This document shows positions 21,301 to 32,623 of a DNA stretch of 64,000 nucleotides, piece after piece; the first letter of the stretch is position 1; every line of letters begins with the position of its first letter. This DNA is from Pegea sp. RAD2-039 (Eukaryota > Chordata > Thaliacea > Salpida > Salpidae), in NCBI GenBank assembly GCA_034620365.1, contig JAQGEQ010000380.1, positions 186,001 through 250,000 on the forward strand, written 5' to 3'. The notes under the pieces are model-generated. The model made no database searches, was not told the origin of the DNA, and saw nothing but the letters and a program-made list of their open reading frames with translations. Made by a program: the position numbers and the translations under genes.

Positions 21301-24239
21301 CTTTTACCTTCAAATTTAAGTACATTTTTGGGTATCTGTCAGCCTTTAAATTATTAAACACTATCGACTGATCCAAACTTTTTGCTCATCATAAAGACTA
21401 TCTTATCAGAGATTTTTCCCAAATCCTCATCTGAAACTTTCCTTTTGTTTTTAACCTTGAAATTCAACCAAAATCTTTAATTAATTACTTGTTATATTAT
21501 GTTACTATTATTTATAAGTTTATTTTTCAGAAAACCGTGCTTTAAGCGATGCAAATGTCATAAAACTGTTGCCATATGTGACTCAGTAAGTAACATAACT
21601 TATTCATCATCTTGCTATTTAGGATGCAGCTCGTCAAATAAAGCTAATGGAAGTCACGTGAGTTACAGAGTTGAGAATTAGTCTTAATTTGATTATTCAT
21701 CGTTTTTACTTCGAATAAGTTTTCTGTATAAGAATTGCTTCAAATAATCTAATGTTTTTGCCAATTGAAAAACAAGTATTTATTATTTAACGTTTTAAAA
21801 TGCAGCTACTTCATTTTTATTTTTCCTGTTCAGAACTTTCATTCTAATGTTATTTTTTGTAAAACTTAAATTGAAATAATAATGCTCTAACTTTTGCTAA
21901 CAGTAGCTAGAAGAGGAGAAACTTTCTCAATAATATTCTGCATAGATTAAGGAATTTTGATTAAATATTAAAATTTTTTTTAAATCAGATTTTTAAAAGC
22001 CTTTTTTAAGTTTTCGATTATTTCAACTACAAAATTTCCTAAAAAAATTGTTTGAATGCATCTTTAGAAATATGCATTCTAATATTTACAAAGCTGCAAG
22101 TTTTGAAAAAAAAAAACTGGAAATCCGATTGGTTTTCTCATATTCCATTTTGTGATCGTTACATATAATCTTATACATTTTGTTTAAACTATTTACTTGA
22201 AATGTAATTCTTATTAGATATCTCATCAAATTCGTTTTAAAAGTTGCAGCTTTCCAAGAATTTACTTTTATATAATTTTTAATTTCTTATCTTCAGTTAA
22301 TAAATTTAGCCAATATTTCAAAATGTAGATTACCATGAGATTGTGAAAATAATTCAAGTTTTCTTGTTAAAAGGAATGATTCTGAAGTTATAAATAGAAC
22401 TTCCACAAACATATTTCATCACAATTAATCTTTTCTTCCTAAAGATTCATGTAACATTTGAAAAATGGATTATTTAAATCCATTTAAGTATAAAATAAAA
22501 ATAAATTATATGTAAAGAATTCTCTGTAATTGCCATAATTAGTCAGTTTTTCATCTCAAATAATAGATAAAAGACTTTAGTTATAAACAGATAGATAACA
22601 AAGAGATATGTTATCTGATGGAAAACCTTCTTATCTTGTAAAAACATGACGAACGAGATTTATTAAAAGCTGTTTCAATGAACGTTCATTTGATTAATCT
22701 ATCTTACATTTATTTTTGTTCAAATATTATATCTAAAGATAATTTCTTAATAACTTTTAAAGTCTTTTTTCAGGTTTTTCACGACTGCAAATGCCTACAA
22801 GCATCTTTTCATATCAACTCAAATCACAGCAATTTTAACTCTCTCAAAATTGGTCGCTGCCCTCCGCAAAAAAGATCATCTAGACTGATTATTTTTGTCA
22901 TTTGCATGGCTGTAGCAGGTCTAGGTTCAGGTCTGGCCACGACTCCTACTACTTTAACGATTCTACGAATAGTCGATCCTTCTCAGAAGGTATTTGTCTA
23001 TCACTTTCTACAATCTACTGATTTTCTATTGTAAAGTTCTCTGAGATTTAAGAGAATTACAAAAAAAAAATTCGAAAACTATTCAAAGAAATAAATGGCT
23101 GTTTAAAAAAAAGCATTTCACCTTAAAATATATTTTTCGAACTTTCTTTGAAGTTACTAAAAGTTCTATCTATTTTTTTTCAACTTCTTTAGTCCTTTGC
23201 AATTGGAGTCATTTTTGGCTTGACCCGCGCATTGGCCTGGATACCTTCACCTATTTATGTAGGATATGCGATCGAACAAAGTTGCTTATTATGGAATTTA
23301 GATGATAAAGCAGTAACAATAGATGGACTTCATTGTGAGGTAATTCTAAAAAAAAATTATTTGATTTAAAGAAATTTTAATCTCTCGAATTTCTTTTATT
23401 TTAAGCTTTATATAAAGTTTAAAACTGAAAAAAATATTCGGAGCTTGAAAGAGTTTAAAAGAAATAATTTTTAAAAGCTTTCCAAGTGCGTCACCTCGCG
23501 AGGTATTATTGAGAATAATATTTACAAAATCTTGCCTTTAGTCTTAAAACGCTCTTATCGACGGCTTAACATCAGGTGAACGACAAAATGTTCTCTCTTC
23601 AAATTACGCCTAACTAACCATCAAAGATATCTTTCAATAATCTCACTTATTTTAAAAATATATATCGTGGTAGTAACTTTAACTCACGCATTCAGAGCAA
23701 ATACTTAATTATAAAGCTTTTATAACAAATACACAATGATATTAAGTACCACAACTTAAAACCGATTAAAAAAAAGAGAAAGCAGAAACCAAAATATTAA
23801 GTTAAAATAGAAGACCGATTTGACCGAAAAATGGCTACAACAATCAAACTGCCCAAGTCTTCTGAATAATTTTAAAAGAGGTGACAAAATTTGCTGTTGT
23901 GATGAGGTCGATTTGAAAACTTAAGGTTTTATTTAGTGACAAGTAAATTTACTTTTGATAATTCAAATTTATAATTAAGGTGCAACTCAAGCGTTTTAAA
24001 GAAGTATTTGATTTGAAATATTCAATTATTTCTATCACTTTGAAAATTGATTTTTTTTTCTTGGAAAAATTTGTTGTTTCAAAAACTTACTTTTCCAGGT
24101 TTACGATCAAGGTGGTCTACGAAAAGCGTTTTTTGGGTGTACACTTCTGCAGTTGGTACTTTCCGTGGCACTTTACAGTGCAGCCTTTATCCTAGTAGTA
24201 AGAAAAGCAAATATAAAAAGTGGAATCATTAATTTGTAG
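18338..24239 (+). CDS. Organic anion transporting polypeptide (OATP/SLCO family)
   Basis: Eleven exons in consistent phase: 18338-18663, 18956-19096, 19446-19807, 19859-20072, 20130-20632, 20680-20844, 21004-21199, 21531-21657, 22774-22989, 23193-23339 and 24099-24239. They encode about 845 residues of a 12-span plasma-membrane carrier for organic anions such as steroid conjugates, thyroid hormones or prostanoids. Family marks in order: [10 protein letters not shown] after TM1, [18 protein letters not shown], the signature [12 protein letters not shown], the Kazal-like extracellular loop with its cysteines ([16 protein letters not shown] to CYLGCSSSN), and [18 protein letters not shown]. The loop between TM6 and TM7, mostly the 503-nt exon 5, is unusually long and Ser/acidic-rich, which explains the excess over the usual 650-720 residues. 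ATG at 18338 is the first in frame after stops. Several alternative donors (GTAAGT, GTGAGT) are strong. The SLCO subfamily cannot be set. Confidence 0.95.
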
Positions 24240-26359
24240 GAAAATATTTTTGTTTTCTGGCATTGAACTACAAAAGAATTATTCTACAAAATTGTAGTCT
24301 TCTATTTCATAGTGATAATAGCGAAATATTCAACTTAAGAATTCAACAAATTAAGTTTATTTTGTCATTGGATTTTTTCAACCAATTTTTTTGTTTACAT
24401 TATTTTTAATAATTTTAAACATAACATTTTGTAAGCTTTAAGTTTTCTACCTTAAAAGTTAAATAAAACTTGAAAACTTTCAATTTTGGTCAATATAAAT
24501 AGCTACAAAAATACAATAATCTCTAGAACGTAAAACAATTAGTCAATAATCATTTAAAATTTAATATCTTTTAACTATCCTTAACAAAGACTAAAATGAA
24601 ATTTTTTAGAGATTTAAAGATGTCAGTTTTGGCTTCTTAATTTATCTATTTGCTTTCTTGTAAAACTTGACAAAATGTTGCTAAAATAGATAACAAGAAA
24701 CTATTTCAAAAATGAAAGAACTTTGATAGAAATAAATCTACCAGTTTTTATTCAGTTTCTAAGTTATATGTTTCAAAGCTGTAACTAAAAGTAAATTTTA
24801 TATTTGTTGTCATAACACAAAAGTACGTAAGAATAGAATGGCATCAGCAATTTATTTAACCACCATGAATCATCTTCACTTTTAAAATCCCTAAGCTCGT
24901 TATTCAAAACAAGTTGTTCTTGACTGGATGTAGTAACGATAAATTGGATAAAGATGAATTAACATTTTATAAAAAATACCAAAGTTTCAGATTTATTCGA
25001 AAAAATTTCTTATTCTTATTCTGTAACAAAAATTAAAAAAAATCTTAATTTCGGAAAATTTTTGAAAATGATTTAATGTAAAATTAGAATGTTCTTTTAT
25101 AATAAAAAAGTTTTGAAAGATTATCTAAAACAAACTTTCAGGAAATTTCATAAATCAGCAAATTTACAGTCAGTTTGAACTCCAAAATTTTGGAATATTT
25201 GTCAAGCTTAGAATATCTTTTTGAGTACCAAATACCGTAGTTTTCTCACTAATTATTTTTAAATGGAGATAAACCACGACAAAAAATTGATTAGATATAA
25301 AATAAATTTGTATTTATAATTTACTAAAATATTTCTAATATATATCTTAATTTATTTAAGTTAGAATAGCCTTTCATAAATGAACAATTAAATTCAAATT
25401 TTTACTTCAAGTCAAATTATTTAAAGGCTTTTTAGGAAACGGAAAACTTTTTGCAGCTTTTACTCTAGTCCTCAATAAACTTACAATAATCTATTACTTT
25501 AGTAATTAATTAAAGAAACCATAATTTGTAGCTGATGAGAGATTAAATCTACTTAGGGTGCCTCAAAAGAAGAAACATAGAAATACTAAATTGTCAAAAG
25601 TAAAAAAAGATTTAATTGATACTAAAAATAATTCAAATATTTTAAGCTTTTTAATCGTTACAATATAATTTTTTACTTTAAAAGAATTTATTTTTTAACA
25701 TGTTGAAATAAAAGATAAATAAACAATTTGAATATTATGTAGATAAACAAATTTGACAAGCCGCGCCTACTTTTTCACCATGCTTGCCATGAAAGCCGCT
25801 GAATTTGTAACTCAGGTTATATAAATAAAAAAAGAGAAATACTTAATCAACTTGTTGGTATCATTTAAATTACTTTCTAATGTTTACTTTTGTAGTTAAA
25901 CAAACCCTAACTTTAATATATTTACCAAATAGATCGAAATTTGCTGTAAAAGTTTTTAAAAGCTTTTGTGTTTTGATTAAAATCTAAAGTAAATTTTTAA
26001 GTCAGACAAGTACAAGACAACATCGATTGCAACAACAAATCTAAACAGAACAAACGTCAAAGCCGTTGAAAAATGAAGTTTCTTGTGATTTTCCGATAAG
26101 AAATAAAGATAATTTCCTTGAAGCTCGAAAGTTAACCCAAAAATTTTTATCTATTTAAAAAGTCTTACAAAAAAATATTTCTTTGGAATTTCAAGGATAG
26201 TTTGGAAATCTTTCTTATAAACATATAAATTTATATAAGGTCATTTCTATAATAGATAAATAAATGACATAAAACTAAAACACCTTAAAACAAAATCCAA
26301 AAAATCAAATTATCTTTACAAAGGATTATAAGATTTTTTTTGCAAACATCAACAAAATT
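24240..26359. other. AT-rich intergenic stretch with one weak candidate gene
   Basis: Mostly featureless. On the plus strand, 25775-25813 reads MLAMKAAEFVTQ up to a GT donor and, after an acceptor near 26002, continues in phase as SDKYKTTSIATTNLNRTNVK to a stop near 26070. The opposite strand at 25740-25800 is also open (GFHGKHGEKVGAACQICLST). Neither is supported well enough to call. Confidence 0.3.
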
Positions 26360-26760
26360 TATTTATTTTATTCAACGCAAGGATGCAGATGACAAATTTT
26401 ACAGCTCTTAAAGTGAACACAAAACAATATGCATGCAGAAAGATAATGAAAAGGTCTTAAGAACAACAGTTCAATAAAAATAATATATAGAAAATAAAAA
26501 CACTGCATAGGTATAAGTTATGAACCAAAAGTACCAAATGAGTGAAGAAAATGAAGAAGCTGGCATCATTATATACCACTTGCCAACAAAATTACTTAAA
26601 TCATATTTTTAAAGAAAATTCCAAAACTGATGATAGATTTGGAGTGATGAAGTTTGGAAGAAGATTTCAAACTGTTGTGACCCCAAAGCTGTCTACTGGG
26701 TGTTATTAAAGTTGTTGAGTAGGATGATTTTAAATGACCAACTTTTGATCAATTACGATT
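26360..26760 (+). repeat. Direct repeat, copy 1
   Basis: About 350 bp shared with 27520-27907 at an offset of 1153 bp. The last ~215 bp (from AGTGAAGAAAATGAAGAAGC at 26541) are almost identical between copies. The first ~140 bp are diverged but alignable (CTTAAAGTGAACACAAAACA against CTTAAAGCGAACACAAAACA). Copy 1 retains ATG AGT where copy 2 has ATA AGT. Confidence 0.9.
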
Positions 26761-27052
26761 TAAAATAAATGATGAACCTCTGAGGACATATGAAAGATTA
26801 CAATCTTTAAAGAAGTCATTGAAGCTAAGGTGAGGGAATTATTTCATAATTTTAAATAGTAGTACGAGGTGGGAGAAAAGGCTTAGATATTACAAGTATT
26901 TAATATTCAGTATACACAAACAATCTTTATATAAAGAAACAGTTGAGGTTAGTGACAAAAAGGGTTTGTCACAACCAACGAAAGCTCTTATACTGAAAGA
27001 TTTGTTGGGAAAGTTTTTATTAAAAGCCATAAAAGTGGTGTTTGAATGTATG
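26535..27052 (+). pseudogene. Broken protein-coding remnant overlapping the repeat
   Basis: The repeat carries MSEENEEAGIIIYHLPTKLL KSYF followed by stops in a 27-nt stretch, then in the same frame IWSDEVWKKISNCCDPKAVY and LLKLLSRMILNDQ. After a frame change it reads FDQLRFKINDEPLRTYERLQ up to a GTGAGG donor, and after a 36-nt intron joins in phase to STRWEKRLRYYKYLIFSIHK, ending at FECM and a stop. LPTKLL followed by a tryptophan-rich helix recalls an F-box or BC-box fold, but I do not recognise the protein. Stops and the frame change in both repeat copies argue for a decayed gene, or for an intron I have misread. Confidence 0.35.
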
Positions 27053-27519
27053 TAAATATGTATAATAATATGTATAATATGTAAGAGTAATATTTAATAT
27101 AAATATTAAAGTATTGTTTTAAAACAGATTTAAAGCATTCATAAGCTTCCTGTAATGATAATAACTCTTAACGAGAACTTTTTTGTTATAAAAAGCAAAC
27201 AAAAAAGCTGAACTTTGCCAAACAGAACTGAATAAGCCAACAGTAAGCAACAAGTTTAATTTCTGATGTTTTTCAATTACATTTACTTATGCGGTAAAAT
27301 AATCGTTTTTAAAGTAGCTTTTATATACCACAAGTACATCTCTAGATAAAATTATTTTTTTTTTAGAAAAAAACTTATATAGATTTTTTTTTATAAATCT
27401 TCCTAGAAGTCTTTACATATTTTAAGTATTTTTTCGATTATCCATAGAATCCAAGCAAAGATTTATCATGAAACAGTTTCTCGAAAACACTTCTTGGTAC
27501 CCACAGTTCTTCCATCAGA
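27053..27519. other. AT-rich spacer between the direct repeats
   Basis: It contains TAATATGTATAATATG-like low-complexity runs and no supported feature. Confidence 0.4.
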
Positions 27520-27907
27520 TCTTTATTTCATTATTCAATGAAAAAAACTTAAAGAAAATTTCTCTTAAAGCGAACACAAAACAATTCGAGGAAGTTTTAT
27601 TGAAAAGGTTTTAAGTATCACAGTTTTTCATAAATAATGTAGAATAAATAGAAACACTACAGAGGTATAAATAATGAACCAAAAGCACTAAATAAGTGAA
27701 GAAAATGAAGAAGCTGGCATCATTATATACCACTTGCCAACAAAATTACTTAAATCATATTTTTAAAGAAAATTCCAAAACTGATGATAGATTTGGAGTG
27801 ATGAAGTTTGGAAGAAGATTTCAAACTGTTGTGACCCCAAAGCTGTCTACTGGGTATTATTCAAGTTGTTGAGTAGGATGATTTTAAATGACTAACTTTT
27901 GATCAGT
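27520..27907 (+). repeat. Direct repeat, copy 2
   Basis: Second copy of the unit at 26360-26760, in the same orientation. Similarity ends after CTTTTGATCAG, where copy 1 continues into the open stretch RFKINDEPLRTYERL and this copy into unrelated AT-rich sequence, so copy 2 lacks the downstream exon. Confidence 0.9.
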
Positions 27908-28503
27908 TGAAACTATTGAAATAAATAGTTTTTATGTTAATAGAATAGCAAAAAATATAAGATTAACTTTTTAGATAAAGTGAGATTTAGAAAACTTATA
28001 CCTATCAACATGAAAAAGTTAACTTGTTGTAAATATAAAACTTTTTCCAAAAAACCGTATAGAACATAATTAGTTTTCATAAGCAAATATACAATTATTT
28101 TAACCAGTATTTTTAAGACCAATGTGATAAAATATTATGTTTTTATTAATACTTTTTACAACAATTTTAAATTATACCAAAAATGGCTTTAATTTAAGAA
28201 TGATTTCAAAACAGCTTTTTCAAAAGAAATTCTGAGAAATTGAATATTTTAAACGAAAATATGGTTTACAAACAGTATTTTATTTAAATATTTAAAATTT
28301 TACTAAAGAATTGTTACACAATAACATCTTTTACATAGTAAAAGTTATAGTCAATTTTAAAAAAATCTCACTTTTTGTTTCTTTAAATACATTAAAAAAA
28401 TATAATTTCGTTGTATTAAGCTGATTTTATTAATATCTTGTTGTAATTAATTATTTTATAAAAATATAGATATTTCTAAGATATTTGGAAATTAAGTTCA
28501 AAA
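27908..28503. other. AT-rich spacer upstream of the TUBGCP3 gene
   Basis: No supported feature. The promoter of the gene beginning at 28504 should lie here, but no distinctive motif was seen. Confidence 0.45.
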
Positions 28504-31500
28504 ATGTTGAAAGCAAAAGCAGAGCAATCTTCATACTCAATGGAAATATTAATTAAGAATTTGTGTACAGTAATAACTTCAAATAATGATTCAGGTATAA
28601 AAGTTTTTTTTTATTCATTTACACAAAAAAAACATTTCTTAAATTTTATTGTCACATTTTCTTTTGTTGAATAATCTGAGATTGTAGATCTTATGGACCA
28701 ATTGACTGGATCAATTCTACGCTTGTTATCAAACTATAATGAATTTAATCCTTCTATATCTGATGAGTTCAGTTTAATTGAAAAAATGAAGAAGAAAAGT
28801 AAATTTATCAATAATTTGAATTTATCCCTTTAAAAATTTGATTTTAAATTTATTAATTATTATTTCATATTTTCTCTGTATTTATACTTTTAAAGTGATT
28901 TTTTTGATTTTTATTATTTGATGAAATTAATTATTTTTCTTTAAAATTTTAAAAAATATTTTATAAGTTTGGCTTTCAGTCTACATCTTATAATAATTGA
29001 ATTTTTTTGAAATCTTTTTTTAGTGTATGATTCTGGAAAATTTGATGAAGTTATTCATATAAGTTCATTATACAGAAAGTTAAAACAATTTAAAACTATC
29101 AAAAATATTTCATCTATTTTACATTTTTTGTTGGCAGCATCAGAAAGAAATACTTTAAAGGTAAAACTCATTTTGATAACTTTATGATTGATAAATTATG
29201 AAATAGGAAAAGGGTTCATTTAAAAATGGGATTTTGACATCAACACCTGCTTCAAATACTATTTCTTTTGAAACTAAATCACTCTCAAATACTTGGAAAA
29301 TCTCTGATAAAACTGGATTTTCTTCCATACACACGGGCAAGTTTTTCATCAACTAAATCTTTTAAATGATTCTTATTTGTGATATAAGATGCTTTTTACG
29401 ATTTTTTTTGGTTTTTTAAAAACGTTTTGATCCTCTTAAAGTGAAAAACTTAAATTTAGATAAACAAAAAATAAAACAAAATTACAACTGAATCTGTAAT
29501 CTTTTGATTCCGTTTAATTCCAAGAAATTATTCAACAGAATCTCTTCCGGTTTCTTCAATTTCAAAGCAGTTTTTTTCTCATACAAAGAGAAGTAAACCT
29601 TTAACAGTCAAGGAACCTGGTCGAAACCTTTCATGTAAGATTCAATTTAGATTTAGTTTTTATTTAATAGTTTTATATTTGATAATATCTAAACCTCCAA
29701 ACCAAAACATAGATCCAAAAAAAGATGTCAAAATATTATGGAGTTTGTGATTATACACCAACTAGATAAACATTTCTTCAATTATAATTTTTTAAAATGA
29801 CTTTTTTATTTTGTAGCTTCACGTCTTACTCAAAAAGCGAAAATCTCTTCAGATGAAAAAGTATTTTTTTGCTTATTTTGAAAAAATTAAAAACAAATTT
29901 TTTGATTTCAGACTGATGAATTGGATGTCGTCCGTCAAATGCTTTTTGTGTTTCAAGGGATTGAATCGAAGGACATCAAATTAAGCCACCGCGAAAACGC
30001 TTTTTGTATTTCAACAGATGTATGAAATACATTGACAATTTTGAAATGTTCAAATATTTCATATACCTCAGGTTCGCATCAACAAGCGTGATAAACAACT
30101 CGTACACCGACTGTGTGAGCTTGGCTGGCTCCATAATCGTATTAAAAAGTTTGTGGAAAGTAAGAAGCGGGACACCACATTTGGTCTCGTAGGACAGGTT
30201 GAAACAGTTCCATTTCCGGCCGTTTCACTATTTCCCTTTCTTCAGGCGTTTTGTGCTTCTCTTGAACAAGAACTTGTCGAGTATTATCGATTGTTGGCGA
30301 AGCTTCAGACACAGTTGCAAGCAATTGATGATATTGATGATGTTGTTAGTTTGTTGACCTTACAAAAGCTAGTAGTGTGGACCAGCGAACCGATGGACCG
30401 CTTAAAGTGGGCCGCTTCCTTAGTGGACAGCTGCAAAGGTCATTTTAATAGTTAAAAGCTTACCCATGTCAAAGGTTGCCAAGAAAATGACGTCATTTAC
30501 GCTTCAGATAAACGCGGTGGTTGCCTAGCAACAGTCGTACATTCGTTTATGCAAACTGGCGACCCAAACGCGCGATCTATAACGCGGAGAATAATGAGGA
30601 TTGTATCCCAACCGCTATTACAAGTGATAAATCGATGGATTTATAACGGTGAACTCTACGACCCGTTTCAAGAGGTTCGAAAGCGCGAAATCATTGAAGC
30701 GTTTAATAAAGTCTTTTTTTCAGTTTTTTGTTTCTGCAAATCCATCTGTAGAAATAGAGCAATTGTGGAATGAGAAATATCAGTTGAAGGCAAAAATGGT
30801 TCCAAGTTTTGTACCTCTTCAACAAGCTCATAAAATTCTATTAGTCGGCAAATCTATCAACTTTCTGCGGCTCGTTTGCGGCGATCGCGCGGCGCTATTA
30901 CGTAATCAATCAATTCACGAGAAATTGGTTCAACCTTTTTGTAAATATCCTCCTTAAATCAATTTTATCGTAATTTTTGTATCTTGTAGTTGACCAGGAC
31001 TTTGATCTGACCACTGATCTTATTTTGAGGATTAATAAAGCTTATGAAGAGACGAGCTCTCATCTTTTATATGTTCTTAATCACAAGTACAAACTGAAAA
31101 ATCATCTTTTTACTCTTAGAAAGTTCTTTCTTCTTGGACAAGGAGATTTTGCGCGTCATCTACTAGATAGTTTAAGGTTTCCACTTGGCTGAAATCAATT
31201 GATATTAATATCATAAGGTTTAGATCAGATTTGAACAAACCCGCTAAAAACCTTTCTCGTCATGACCTTCAAGGAGCTTTTGGATGCGCTATACAAAACT
31301 TCAATCTACAATCAGAGGCTGATCATCTACTGCTGTTAGACTTTCGAATATTACAGCATAATAAAGGAGATCTTGGCTGGAATGTTTTTACTTTGGATTG
31401 TCACGCACAACCACCACTTAGCACTGTGGGTAACATCTAGCTCATTTGCATATTTTCAACAAAGCTTTTTTAGATTATAACTCCACAAGTTAAGAACGTT

Positions 31501-32623
31501 TATATGCAAGTTTTCATGTTTTTATGGAGATCTAAGCGAGTGGAACACAACTTGATTGAAGTGTGGAAAAAGTCGATGGAATTCACCCGCAGACTATCTG
31601 TCTTGACTGAATTAAAAGGTTTCCTTAAAAATAAGTTTTTATGAATTTCGAAATTGTGTTTCTGCCAAATACCAGAAGCTGACAAGCTTCAGTGGCTGCT
31701 TCATTTGTTTTTCTGCTGCAACTATTTACTTTCCCAATTTTTAAGTCAACCAAGTTGGTGTAAATTCAGTAGAAAAATTTAATTTTTATGTTTCAAACGA
31801 AAATCGATAAAAGATTTTGATTGTTTTTTTTACAGGTGTACTTCATCAATGTCATTCATTAACTGCTGAAATGTGGAATTTTGTTCATCAATTTCAATAT
31901 TACATAGCATTTGAGGCAAGTAATCTCAGATTTCGACCAATTAGACCAATAATGTCATCCACAGGTGCTGGAATGTTCTTGGGCGGACTTACAGGAGACA
32001 TTAACAGAAGCGAAAGACTTTAATGGAATCATTAAAGCACACCAAGACTTCTTACAAACATTAATGTGTCGCTGCTTACTAGATAAACCATCAAGGTCAC
32101 TTCAACATCTTTTGACATTGGTTTAAAAACTTTTTTTAGTGTCCTGCTCAAAGAGATTCGTTGCATATTCAGTGAGATATTGAAGTTCGAGGTTTTACAA
32201 AGTCAGGTATTTGAGAAAGCGAATACAGAGTTGAAACTGAGAAATCTTTATGAGAGACGAAAGATAGAACAAGAAGCAAAAGTAAGAAATTTTTGTGAAA
32301 GATTCAATTTGTGAATTGAGGTTCGTCTTCAAGGGGGTTTGGGGTGATGATGAAGCCACCGAAACGCTCGAACGGAAACGACGTCGCGATTTTTGTAAAA
32401 TAACAATTTCCGGGATGCGAGCTGAACTAGTTCTTTGTGCAAATGCTTATCAGGTGATGAAGCTGAATTTCGACTGAAAGATTCTAAGATTTTTATTTCG
32501 TAGGAGATGGTGATCAAGTTTCTGGACGAATTGAGTCGAACTAAAGACGGAAATTTGAGGAATTTAAGTTGGAGATTGGATTTTAATGAATGTTATAAAC
32601 AACGACAAATTAGAAAGAAATGA
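28504..32623 (+). CDS. TUBGCP3: Gamma-tubulin complex component 3 (GCP3)
   Basis: Nineteen exons encode about 865 residues of the centrosomal gamma-tubulin small-complex subunit that nucleates microtubules; the human protein is of similar length (about 907). It follows GCP3 throughout: [12 protein letters not shown] at the N-terminus, [80 protein letters not shown] (grip1), [71 protein letters not shown] and the C-terminal [17 protein letters not shown]. Exons: 28504-28594, 28688-28798, 29024-29160, 29207-29336, 29539-29634, 29817-29860, 29912-30019, 30072-30197, 30246-30438, 30475-30674, 30724-30940, 30990-31176, 31224-31429, 31474-31618, 31836-31915, 31965-32095, 32140-32281, 32321-32453 and 32504-32623. 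Many introns are 36-50 nt. Two begin GC, and one of 48 nt has no stop. Exon ends may be off by a base or two. Confidence 0.95.

Noticed and set aside
23460..23620. CpG-containing patch in the last OATP intron as an alternative exon
   Set aside because: Stops occur in all frames between usable splice signals, and the neighbouring exons already join in phase.
27937..28122. 61-codon minus-strand frame
   Set aside because: Low-complexity Leu/Lys/Tyr-rich translation of AT-rich DNA, with no start context or domain.
28504..32623. Assignment as TUBGCP2
   Set aside because: Segments such as [27 protein letters not shown] and VLECSWADL follow GCP3 and not GCP2.
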